Shown: positions 1 to 5,851, counted from the stretch's first letter. The stretch: DNA of 8,039 nt from AC-69 sp046728055 (GCA_046728055.1 JBKPDU010000056.1:1-8039), one strand, 5' to 3'. The notes: generated by a model not told the origin, from the sequence alone. Numbers and translations: made by a program.

Positions 1-1
1 G

Positions 2-214
2 GGCCAGCTCGAGGAGAAGCGTCGGGGGCGGCTGCTTGCGGAGGTCGAAGGGCTGGCCGGAGAGCGCCTTCGCGGATCGATCCGGGACGCGCTGGCCAGG
101 GACCCCGAGCTGGGCGACGAGGTCGCGGCCCGAACGACGGACCCGTACCGAGCCGCCGATATCCTGATCGAACGGTTGTCGAGAACCGGAGGGACGGTGG
201 GAAGGCCGGCATGA
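2..214 (+). CDS. meaB: MeaB/ArgK-type GTPase, C-terminal fragment (acyl-CoA mutase chaperone)
   Basis: The frame is open from the left edge and ends in TGA at 212-214, giving about 70 residues of C-terminus. The fragment has a charged helix (EEKRRGRLLAEVEGLAGERL), a run of Asp/Glu/Arg-rich sequence and then DPYRAADILIERL, the usual end of MeaB family proteins, whose last helices form the dimerisation region. The G domain lies outside the window, so no nucleotide-binding motif can be seen. MeaB proteins are cytosolic G3E GTPases that gate loading of adenosylcobalamin into acyl-CoA mutases and protect the enzyme from inactivation. The stop overlaps the start of the mutase gene (ATGA at 211-214), which implies translational coupling and fits this role. 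The assignment rests on a short C-terminus plus context. Confidence 0.82.
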   Translation, partial: GQLEEKRRGRLLAEVEGLAGERLRGSIRDALARDPELGDEVAARTTDPYRAADILIERLSRTGGTVGRPA

Positions 215-1866
215 CTAGCGAAGGTGACGGATGGGAGCGGGCCTACCGGGCCTCTGACGAACGCGACGCCGACTTCGAGACCCTTTCGGGCGAACCCCTC
301 CAACCCCTGTTCACCGAGGAGGACCTGTCGGGGTTCGAGCCCGAGCGGGACCTCGGGGACCCCGGGCGGCACCCGTTCGTCCGGGGCGTGTACCCGACGA
401 TGTACCGGGGTCGTCTGTGGACCATGCGACAGTTCTCCGGCTACGGGACCCCGGCGGAGACCAACGCCCGATACAAGTTCCTGCTGGCCCAGGGCCAAGG
501 CGGCCTGTCGGTGGCCTTCGACATGCCCACGCTGATGGGGCGGGACTCCGACGACCCGCTCGCGGAGGGGGAAGTGGGCCGGTGTGGCGTGGCCACCGAC
601 TCGCTGACCGACGTCGAACAGCTCTTCGAGGGCATCCCGCTCGGCGACATCACAACGTCGATGACCATCAGCGGGCCCGCGGTGGTGATCTTCGCGTTCT
701 TCCTGGCGGCCGCGGAGGAACAGGGCGTGTCGTGGGACCGGCTCGACGGCACGCTGCAGACCGACATCCTCAAGGAGTACATGGCCCAGAAGGAGTGGAT
801 CTTCCCTCCGCGGCCCCACCTCCGGCTGATCGGCGACCTCATCGAGTTCTGCGCCGAGCGGGTTCCGAACTGGCACCCCATCAGCGTCTCCGGCTATCAC
901 ATCCGCGAGGCCGGAGCGAACGCCTGGCAGGAGCTCGCCTACACGCTTGCCGACGGGTTCGCCTACGTCGAGCTCGGCACGGCTCGCGGGCTGGAGGTGG
1001 ACCGGTTCGCCCGGGGACTGTCGTTCTTCTTCAATGCGCACATCGACTTCTTCGAGGAAATCGCCAAATACCGGGCGGCCCGGCGGATCTGGGCCCGGTG
1101 GATGAAGGACCGGTACGGGGCGAAAGACGAAGCATCGATGCGCCTGCGGTTCCACACGCAGACGGCCGGCGTGTCGCTCACGGCCCAGCAGCCCATGAAC
1201 AACGTCGTCCGAACGGCGATCGAGGCACTAGCCGCGGTCCTGGGTGGTACGCAGTCGCTGCACACCAATGCCCTGGACGAGGTCTTGGCCCTGCCGACCG
1301 AGGAGGCGGCGAAGCTCGCGCTTCGGACCCAGCAGATCATCGCCTACGAGTCGGGGGTTCCGAACACGATCGATCCCCTCGGGGGCTCGTACTTCCTCGA
1401 ATCGCTGACCAACCGGATGGAGGAGCTCGCCGAGGAGGAGTTCGCCCGGATCGACCGGATGGGCTCGGGGTCGATGCTGGAGGGGGTCCTCGCCGGGATC
1501 GACCGCGGGTACTTCCAGCAGGAGATCGCGGAGTCGGCCTACCGGGAGCAGGAGCGGTACGAGAAGGGACGGCTGGTGAAGGTCGGGGTGAACGAGTTCG
1601 TCGAGCGGGACGGTGGCCTGGTGGAGACCTTGGAGATCCCTTCGGGCTTGGAAGAGGAGCAGGCCCGTCGGGTCCGCGCCGTCCGCGAGCGTCGTGACCA
1701 GGACCTGGCCAGGACAGCACTCGACCGGCTGACGGCGGCCGCGGGGACCCCCGACAACCTCATGCCGTACCTGGTGGAGTGCGCCCGGGCCCTGTGCACC
1801 GAGGGGGAGATCGTCGGGACCCTGCGGCAGGTGTTCGGCGAGTACACCGAGACCCCCCGGTTCTGA
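211..1866 (+). CDS. Adenosylcobalamin-dependent acyl-CoA mutase large (substrate-binding) subunit, isobutyryl-CoA mutase type
   Basis: This 551-residue protein covers the whole TIM-barrel half of the methylmalonyl-CoA mutase family and stops before the B12-binding domain, so it needs a separate small subunit with the DxHxxG cobalamin motif, not present here. Family landmarks are YPTMYRGRLWTMRQF (61-75), GLSVAFDMPT (98-107), DILKEY (185-190), SGYHIREAGA (227-236) with Tyr229/His230, FHTQTAG (314-320) and NTIDPLGGSY (385-394). Counting by the constant spacing to the Tyr-His pair (Tyr243/His244 in Propionibacterium methylmalonyl-CoA mutase), the substrate-carboxylate residues Tyr89 and Arg207 are Phe75 and Gln193 here. 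This is the pair described for isobutyryl-CoA mutase (Phe80/Gln198 in IcmF numbering), so the likely reaction is n-butyryl-CoA to isobutyryl-CoA and back. ATG at 211 overlaps the meaB stop and follows GAAGG at 201-205. Family membership is secure; the substrate is inferred and automatic annotation will probably say methylmalonyl-CoA mutase. Confidence 0.95.
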   Translation: MTSEGDGWERAYRASDERDADFETLSGEPLQPLFTEEDLSGFEPERDLGDPGRHPFVRGVYPTMYRGRLWTMRQFSGYGTPAETNARYKFLLAQGQGGLSVAFDMPTLMGRDSDDPLAEGEVGRCGVATDSLTDVEQLFEGIPLGDITTSMTISGPAVVIFAFFLAAAEEQGVSWDRLDGTLQTDILKEYMAQKEWIFPPRPHLRLIGDLIEFCAERVPNWHPISVSGYHIREAGANAWQELAYTLADGFAYVELGTARGLEVDRFARGLSFFFNAHIDFFEEIAKYRAARRIWARWMKDRYGAKDEASMRLRFHTQTAGVSLTAQQPMNNVVRTAIEALAAVLGGTQSLHTNALDEVLALPTEEAAKLALRTQQIIAYESGVPNTIDPLGGSYFLESLTNRMEELAEEEFARIDRMGSGSMLEGVLAGIDRGYFQQEIAESAYREQERYEKGRLVKVGVNEFVERDGGLVETLEIPSGLEEEQARRVRAVRERRDQDLARTALDRLTAAAGTPDNLMPYLVECARALCTEGEIVGTLRQVFGEYTETPRF

Positions 1867-1997
1867 GGAGCACACCAACCGGTTCAGTAGCGTCCAATCG
1901 GCCCCTTCTGCAACTACCCGCACTTGCCAGAGAGTGCAGCCGTGTGGTTCCATGGACCCTTCACGACGGCCGAAGACGGGAACGAGGGGGAGAAGAC
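1867..1997. other. 131-base gap between mutase and permease genes, with a short inverted repeat
   Basis: No gene is seen. The gap is long enough for its own promoter, so the permease need not be cotranscribed with the mutase. It contains an inverted repeat GCACT (1920-1924) / AGTGC (1933-1937) with an 8-base loop, and a competing CTGCA (1908-1912) / TGCAG (1935-1939). A TGCAA half-site at 1909-1913 resembles the palindrome in front of the Fur-family gene. There is no T-tract after the hairpin. The gap is too short for a complete cobalamin riboswitch and I see no B12-box-like element. Confidence 0.35.
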
Positions 1998-2885
1998 GTG
2001 CTTGCCGAGGCTGCCGGTGCGTTCGGGATCGGGCTGATCGCCTCGGCCTTCCTGTTCGGGTTCCGCCACGGGATCGACTGGGACCACATCGCGGCCATCA
2101 CCGACATCACGAGTTCCCAGGAAACCTCTCGGGACTCGATGCTGTTCGGCACGCTGTATGCGCTGGGGCACGCGCTGGTGGTGTTCATCATCGGGACCGC
2201 GGCGATCATCCTGGGCGAACGGCTACCGCCCGGCATCGACTCATTCATGGAACGGATCGTGGGTGTCACGTTGGTGATCCTGGGCGTGTACGTGTTCGTG
2301 GCGCTTTTCCGCCACGGCAGGGAGTTTCGGATGCGGAGCCGGTGGATGCTGATCTTCAGTGGCGTCCGGTCCCTGTATCGAAAGGCTCGCCGCAATGGTC
2401 CCCACACTCATGCGACCGAGCCGGTGCACGTGCATCAGGGCAACGGAGCGTCGGTAGCCGTCGCGGTCGCCGAGGACATCCCGGTGTCGGAATGGCACCA
2501 CGGACATCACGGACGCCCAGGTCATCATCACCACAAGCACCCCGAGCCCGACGCGTTCATGAACTACGGGCGGCGCACCGCGTTCCTCGTGGGCATGATC
2601 CACGGAGTCGGCGCCGAGACGCCGACGCAGCTCCTGATTTTCCTGACGGCCGCCGGAGCCGGCGGCCAGGTGGCTGGCGAGGTGCTGCTCGGCACGTTCC
2701 TCGTCGGGCTGCTCATCTCCAATTCGATCATCACCGCGGGGACGGCGTTCGGGTTCTTGCGGGCAGGGGAGAACTGGACGCTGTACGTCTCGATCGCCAT
2801 CCTCACGGCGGTGTTCAGCCTGGTGATCGGGGTGCTATTCATCCTGGGGAAGGGCACGCTGCTTCCTGCGCTGTTCGGCGGGTGA
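1998..2885 (+). CDS. Nickel/cobalt permease (NiCoT-like) with a His-rich cytosolic loop
   Basis: Integral membrane protein of 295 residues that would import Ni2+ or Co2+. The key motif RHGIDWDHIAAI (23-34) carries His24, Asp29 and His30, the HX4DH pattern that NiCoT transporters use for metal binding in an early membrane helix; LGHALVVF (56-63) matches the second family signature. Hydrophobic segments lie at about 9-22, 56-73, 86-104, 193-203, 210-222, 226-248 and 262-284. Between them a hydrophilic loop at about 105-190 contains more than a dozen His, densest at 165-181. The frame is open further upstream, but GTG at 1998 is chosen because GGAG (1989-1992) sits 5 bases before it and the upstream residues are Arg/Pro-rich and do not look coding. 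The gene converges on a Fur-family repressor 18 bases away. Metal specificity cannot be read from the sequence; cobalt would suit the nearby B12 enzyme, nickel the Nur-like regulator. Confidence 0.85.
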   Translation: MLAEAAGAFGIGLIASAFLFGFRHGIDWDHIAAITDITSSQETSRDSMLFGTLYALGHALVVFIIGTAAIILGERLPPGIDSFMERIVGVTLVILGVYVFVALFRHGREFRMRSRWMLIFSGVRSLYRKARRNGPHTHATEPVHVHQGNGASVAVAVAEDIPVSEWHHGHHGRPGHHHHKHPEPDAFMNYGRRTAFLVGMIHGVGAETPTQLLIFLTAAGAGGQVAGEVLLGTFLVGLLISNSIITAGTAFGFLRAGENWTLYVSIAILTAVFSLVIGVLFILGKGTLLPALFGG

Positions 2886-2903
2886 TCGGCTCCCGCGGGC
2901 GGC

Positions 2904-3338
2904 TCAGCCGGCCAGGCGGCGACACTCGGCGCACAGGCCGCTGATGGCGAAGTGCGTGAGGTCGGGCAGGAACTCACGGTGCCGTTCGACGAGCTGAGAC
3001 AACGCTTGAGCCTCTTCCATGGACAGGTCGTCCTCGGCTCCGCAGTTTGAGCACGTCAGATGGACGTGCCCGGCCTCCTCCGCCCGGTGGTACTCGGCCC
3101 CGCCCTCCAGGTGGGCGTGCGACAGGACTCCGACCTCCTCCAGCAGGGCGAGGGTGCGGTACACGGTCGAGGCGTTCACCCCGGGCATCTCCCCCTGCAC
3201 CTTGCGGGCCAGGGCTGTCGGTGAGATGTGGCCCCGGGTCCGCATGATCTCGGACACGATGGCCCGGCGCTGTGGGGTCATCCGAAGGCCCTGGGCCCGA
3301 AGGATCTCCATCACGTCACCGACCGGCCTGTCGCCCAC
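2904..3338 (-). CDS. Fur-family metal-responsive repressor, Nur-like
   Basis: The protein has 144 residues if begun at GTG 3338. The winged-helix part runs from LRAQGLRMTPQRRAIV to the recognition helix in NASTVYRTLALLEEVGVLSH, followed by the dimerisation domain. Two CxxC pairs (Cys96/Cys99 in HLTCSNC, Cys136/Cys139 near the C-terminus) should bind structural zinc. His74-Ala-His76 after the wing and His129 in LTHFAISG line up, with the expected spacing, with His70, His72 and His126, recalled as the nickel site of Streptomyces coelicolor Nur; His37, His91 and His93 could form the second site, while Nur His86 is Ala89 here. Its convergent neighbour is a Ni/Co permease, which supports metal-uptake control. 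Start choice is open: GTG 3338 lies just below a candidate promoter and may be leaderless; ATG 3356 and ATG 3311 (MEILRAQ) are alternatives. It could also sense another metal or peroxide, but the HxH motif favours nickel. Confidence 0.9.
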   Translation of the reverse strand: MGDRPVGDVMEILRAQGLRMTPQRRAIVSEIMRTRGHISPTALARKVQGEMPGVNASTVYRTLALLEEVGVLSHAHLEGGAEYHRAEEAGHVHLTCSNCGAEDDLSMEEAQALSQLVERHREFLPDLTHFAISGLCAECRRLAG

Positions 3339-3346
3339 GGCGGGAC

Positions 3347-3352
3347 ATCCTA
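3347..3352 (-). promoter_or_regulatory. Candidate extended -10 of the Fur-family gene
   Basis: Read on the minus strand, TGCTAGGAT combines a TGn extension with the hexamer TAGGAT, a common actinobacterial -10. Transcription would start about 7 bases further on, near 3340, next to GTG at 3338, which would give a leaderless message. No good -35 is present at 16-18 bases, consistent with an extended -10 promoter. This is an inference from motif and position. Confidence 0.4.
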
Positions 3353-3360
3353 GCATCTCG

Positions 3361-3372
3361 TTGCACCTGCAA
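3361..3372. promoter_or_regulatory. Candidate operator palindrome TTGCA-CC-TGCAA
   Basis: A perfect 5-2-5 inverted repeat lies in the divergent region between the Fur-family gene and the enoyl-CoA hydratase gene. A further GCAA (3381-3384) follows on the same side. The TGCAA/TTGCA half-sites are those of the reported Streptomyces Nur box (tGCaa-N5-ttGCa), though in a different arrangement. The repeat sits 8-20 bases upstream of the candidate -10, where a bound repressor would block RNA polymerase, so autoregulation is plausible. Confidence 0.4.
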
Positions 3373-3465
3373 AACGCTACGCAAGCGCGGCTCCGGCGGT
3401 CACGAGGGACGCGTGGCGATGGCCCCGCGTCTGGAAAGATAGGCCTGCCGTGGAGGAGCGACGCG

Positions 3466-4239
3466 ATGGGTGAGTACGTCCGGCTGGAGATCGAGGGTCC
3501 GGTGGCCACCATCAGGCTGGACCGCCCGCCGGCCAATGCCATCAGCCACCAGGTCTCGGAGGAGCTCCGCGACTCGGTCGTCGAAGCCGAGAGGCGCGAC
3601 GACGTTCGGACCGTCGTGGTGTGGGGAGGACCGAAGACCTTTGCCGCCGGGGCGGACCTCAAGGAGATCGCGCAGCTTGGGCGGGAGGACGTCCGGACGG
3701 CCGTCTCGGCGCTGGGGGACGCCCTGTCGCTCCTCGAGGAGTTGCCCAAGATCACCATCGCCGCCATCGAGGGTTATTGCCTCGGCGGGGGATGCGAACT
3801 CGCCCTGGCCTGCGACTTCCGCTTCGCCGCGCACGACGCCATGCTCGGACAGACCGAGATCGCCCTGGGGATCATCCCCGGAGCCGGGGGAACCCAGCGC
3901 CTCCCTCGATTGGTCGGCCCGGCGCGGGCCCGGGACCTGATCTACTCGGGGCGCCGGGTCGGCGCGGACGAGGCCATGGCCATTGGCCTGGTCGATCGGG
4001 TGACCGCCCCTGGCTCGGCGGCCCAGGAGGCGGCCGACGCTGCCCTCGCTTACGCCAACGGGCCCACGCTGGCGCTCGCCGCGGCGAAGGAGGCCTTGCG
4101 CATCGAGTCGCTGGGCGACGTGCGGCGGGGACTGGTGGCCGAGCGCGACCTGTTCGTTGGCCTGTTCGGCACCGCAGATCAGAAGGAGGGCGTCGCGGCC
4201 TTCCTGGAGAAGCGCGAACCGCGCTTCACCGGCAGGTAG
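3466..4239 (+). CDS. Enoyl-CoA hydratase/isomerase (crotonase) family protein
   Basis: A protein of 257 residues, the usual length for a single-domain crotonase, acting in the cytosol on acyl-CoA thioesters. Visible motifs are FAAGADLKEI (59-68) with the first oxyanion-hole NH, GYCLGGGCELALACD (103-117) with Gly108 as the second, and GQTEIALGIIPGAGGTQRL (128-146). The two catalytic glutamates of true hydratases (Glu144 and Glu164 in the rat mitochondrial enzyme) are both present as Glu111 and Glu131 with the same spacing of 20, so hydration of a trans-2-enoyl-CoA is the likely reaction. ATG 3466 is set by GGAGGAG at 3452-3458; the frame is open further upstream but there it runs through the Fur-family gene. 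It heads a likely two-gene operon with the GNAT gene and is divergent from the repressor gene. Chain-length preference is unknown; crotonyl-CoA would fit the butyryl-CoA chemistry suggested by the mutase. Confidence 0.93.
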   Translation: MGEYVRLEIEGPVATIRLDRPPANAISHQVSEELRDSVVEAERRDDVRTVVVWGGPKTFAAGADLKEIAQLGREDVRTAVSALGDALSLLEELPKITIAAIEGYCLGGGCELALACDFRFAAHDAMLGQTEIALGIIPGAGGTQRLPRLVGPARARDLIYSGRRVGADEAMAIGLVDRVTAPGSAAQEAADAALAYANGPTLALAAAKEALRIESLGDVRRGLVAERDLFVGLFGTADQKEGVAAFLEKREPRFTGR

Positions 4240-4251
4240 GAGCTGACGTCC

Positions 4252-4740
4252 GTGAAGGTCAGGCAGGCCACCCCCGAGGACGTTCCGGCCCTGGTGGCCC
4301 TGTTCCAGGAGCTCGATCGGATGCAGAGCGACTGGCGGGTGTTCACCCCTCGCCCCGGCTTCTACGACGAGGTGGGGCTGAAGTACAGGGAGGCCATGAG
4401 CACCGAGAACGCGGTGGTCCTGGTGGCCGAGGACGAGGGGGAGATCATGGGGATGGCCTACGGCGAGGTCCGCGTCCCCTCGCGGTTCTCCGACGAACGG
4501 GCCTTGGAGCTCTCCGGGGTCGTGGTCCGGACCGGGTACCGAGGCCGGGGCGTGGGCCGGGCCCTGGTCCTCGAGGCGGCCCGGTTCGCCGGGGAGCTGG
4601 GGGTGGAGTGGGTCGAGCTGAAGACCTTCGCCCCCAACCAAGGGGCCATGGCCTTCTGGGAAGGCCTGGGGTTCACCCCTCGGGTCGTGCAGATGACTCA
4701 GGAGACGAAAGTCCTGGTCGAGCGGCTCTCGGAGGACTGA
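4252..4740 (+). CDS. GNAT-family N-acetyltransferase
   Basis: A single GNAT domain of 162 residues that should transfer an acetyl group from acetyl-CoA to an amine; the acceptor is unknown. It opens with the usual beta1-alpha1 pattern (KVRQATPEDVPALVALFQEL). Motif A is at 90-104, where Arg97, Gly100 and Gly102 form the R/QxxGxG pyrophosphate-binding turn. Motif B is near the C-terminus, with Asn129, Ala132, Phe135 and the terminal LGF at 139-141. The start is GTG 4252, preceded by AGGAG at 4238-4242, which overlaps the stop codon of the enoyl-CoA hydratase gene; the 12-base gap implies cotranscription and perhaps coupling. The context alone does not reveal the substrate, and a protein or small-molecule target is equally possible. 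Confidence 0.9.
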   Translation: MKVRQATPEDVPALVALFQELDRMQSDWRVFTPRPGFYDEVGLKYREAMSTENAVVLVAEDEGEIMGMAYGEVRVPSRFSDERALELSGVVVRTGYRGRGVGRALVLEAARFAGELGVEWVELKTFAPNQGAMAFWEGLGFTPRVVQMTQETKVLVERLSED

Positions 4741-4741
4741 G

Positions 4742-4763
4742 GGCTCGCTCAGAGCCTGCTGAG
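4742..4763 (+). terminator. Weak hairpin directly after the GNAT gene
   Basis: GGCTC (4742-4746) can pair with GAGCC (4752-4756) around a 5-base loop, and CTCAG (4748-4752) can pair alternatively with CTGAG (4759-4763). The hairpin begins one base after the stop codon. It has no U-tract, so an intrinsic terminator is only a possibility. Confidence 0.25.
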
Positions 4764-4790
4764 AATCTCCTGTGTCCTGCCTCCCGGGAA

Positions 4791-4814
4791 CGAACCGTGG
4801 CCCGGAATGGTTCG
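4791..4814. repeat. Inverted repeat CGAACC-N12-GGTTCG
   Basis: A perfect 6-bp stem with a 12-base loop lies in the gap between the GNAT gene and the small zinc-finger gene. Imperfect copies of CCCGGAA occur around it at 4783, 4801 and 4827. It could be an RNA hairpin in the leader of the downstream gene or a dimeric protein site; nothing distinguishes these. Confidence 0.3.
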
Positions 4815-4872
4815 AATACCTGGAAACCCGGAACGCCGAGGGGGACGGGCCGTCCACGTCGGGGGAGTGAGC

Positions 4873-5079
4873 ATGTCAGAGGAATCCGTCTACCGCGGGG
4901 GCCGCGTCCGCGAGCTCCCGAGAGCCAACCGAACCTATGGAGAGGGGCGCGTGTGCGCGTCCCCTGGATGCAGCACCAGACTGTCGAGGTACAACCGGTT
5001 CGACCACTGCTGGCAGCACGAACCGGTCCACGAGTACGTCTCGCGAGGCAAGCGGAAGTCGCGAAAGCAGGCGGCGTAG
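4873..5079 (+). CDS. Small Cys/His protein, probable zinc finger, function unknown
   Basis: A basic protein of 68 residues. The core has Cys28 and Cys33 in CASPGC, then TRLSRYNRFDHC with Cys46, and His49 in CWQH, a C-x4-C-x12-C-x2-H pattern that should hold one zinc ion. The motif PGC-x-T-x-LS-x-YN followed by C-x2-H is one I associate with short conserved hypothetical proteins of actinobacteria, but I know no assigned function. The tail (RGKRKSRKQAA) is strongly basic, as in small nucleic-acid-binding proteins. ATG 4873 is chosen because GGGGGA (4861-4866) precedes it at 6 bases; the frame is open to 4807, but that part lacks a ribosome site and the residues are Gly/Arg-rich. It lies 132 bases after the GNAT gene and probably has its own promoter. 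Confidence 0.72.
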   Translation: MSEESVYRGGRVRELPRANRTYGEGRVCASPGCSTRLSRYNRFDHCWQHEPVHEYVSRGKRKSRKQAA

Positions 5080-5114
5080 GCCCTCGCTCGCTCGGAGAGC
5101 CGTCACCCAAGGGG

Positions 5115-5142
5115 CCCACGGCCGGTCCGATCGGCCGATGGG
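5115..5142 (+). terminator. Strong hairpin after the small zinc-finger gene
   Basis: CCCACGGCCG (5115-5124) pairs with CGGCCG (5132-5137) and, after one bulged A, TGGG (5139-5142), giving a 10-bp stem and 7-base loop, 36 bases after the stop codon. There is no T-rich tail, as is frequent for terminators of high-GC actinobacteria. The same region might instead be a structured leader of the following small gene. Confidence 0.45.
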
Positions 5143-5218
5143 GGTCTGGTAAAGCCGGGCCAGTCCCGAACCGACAATGAATGCGTGACCGCTCCCCCCC
5201 GACCGGCGGTCTGACCGG

Positions 5219-5401
5219 ATGACTGCCGACACACAACCACCCGCCATGCGCGAGGCCGAATGCCCCTTCTGCGAGCGCGTGGTCCTGGTCTACGAGGATC
5301 CACCCCGGTGCCCACTCTGCGCCTGCCCGCTGGATGAGGACCGGATGCGGCCGCACGCGTGGCCCGGCGAGCCCTCGTCGGCGGGTGGGGGAGAACCCTA
5401 A
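5219..5401 (+). CDS. Small CxxC...CxxC zinc-ribbon-like protein
   Basis: An open frame of 60 residues with Cys15-x2-Cys18 (CPFC) and Cys31-x2-Cys34 (CPLC), plus Cys36, about 13 residues apart, the layout of a minimal zinc ribbon; the last 20 residues are Pro/Gly/Ser-rich and probably disordered. Codon third positions are mostly G or C as in the neighbouring genes, which supports real coding. The ribosome site is poor (GGCGG at 5205-5209 is distant), and an in-frame stop at 5186-5188 prevents a longer start. ATG 5246 (MREAECPFC) is a second possible start. It may be a stand-alone rubredoxin-like or zinc-ribbon module, or part of a former larger gene. I do not recognise a named family. Confidence 0.5.
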   Translation: MTADTQPPAMREAECPFCERVVLVYEDPPRCPLCACPLDEDRMRPHAWPGEPSSAGGGEP

Positions 5402-5783
5402 GGGCGAACTCGTCGTCCTGCTCGCTCCCTTAGATGCTGTAGGCCCGATGGCCGCCTTGACTGAGGGATTACCGTGCGGGCAATAAGCAACACTCGTTTG
5501 GACCTCCGATCAGTAGCGCGTCGGAGACAACGCATTCGCGGGCAGGTGGCTTGGGGGGAAGGCGGGGCTCCCGCGTCGGGCTGGCGAAGCACGGGCATCC
5601 TTCCTCTGCCCTTGCGGAACGGCCGGAACCCTGGCCTGAGGGCGCACCCTCGCAGGCCGTCCCACTGAGCAGGCCGCGACAGGAGCATGGCCGAGTCTGC
5701 TTTCGCGTAGTGAATCTGTCTGCCCCGCAGGAGCCTGCCGGATGGCGAGGCGTGAGCGAGGTCCCAGACCTGGGGAAGGGAAC
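5402..5783. other. Stretch without a convincing gene
   Basis: Several frames are open on both strands, but the translations are Arg/Pro/Ser-rich, have no recognisable motif and lack ribosome sites. A TTGACT (5457-5462) with a weak GCAATA 17 bases later is a poor but possible promoter pointing right, toward the decayed gene set. I looked for tRNA, tmRNA, RNase P and SRP RNA hallmarks and saw none. It may be degraded coding sequence: one plus-strand frame ends in TGA at 5785-5787, overlapping an ATG at 5784. Confidence 0.4.
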
Positions 5784-5851
5784 ATGAACGGGGTCCGGGA
5801 CGAAGGATTCGTGGCACCGGTAGACGGTGATCGCCACGCACCGAGGCACCG

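Noticed and set aside
1867..1997. Cobalamin riboswitch before the permease
   Set aside because: The gap is shorter than a complete cobalamin riboswitch and no B12-box-like sequence or multi-stem layout is visible.
1779..1997. N-terminal extension of the permease back into the mutase gene
   Set aside because: It would overlap the end of the mutase gene and adds Arg/Pro-rich residues with no homology; GTG 1998 has a good ribosome site and begins just before the first membrane helix.
4791..4818. LexA-type SOS box or a tRNA T-arm (GGTTCGAAT)
   Set aside because: The CGAAC/GTTCG halves are too far apart for a Gram-positive LexA site, and no 5-bp T-stem or cloverleaf can be formed around the TTCGAAT.
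3400..4857. 485-residue minus-strand frame opposite the hydratase and GNAT genes
   Set aside because: Shadow of two well-supported plus-strand genes; Gly/Pro/Arg/His-rich low-complexity translation typical of antisense frames in GC-rich DNA.
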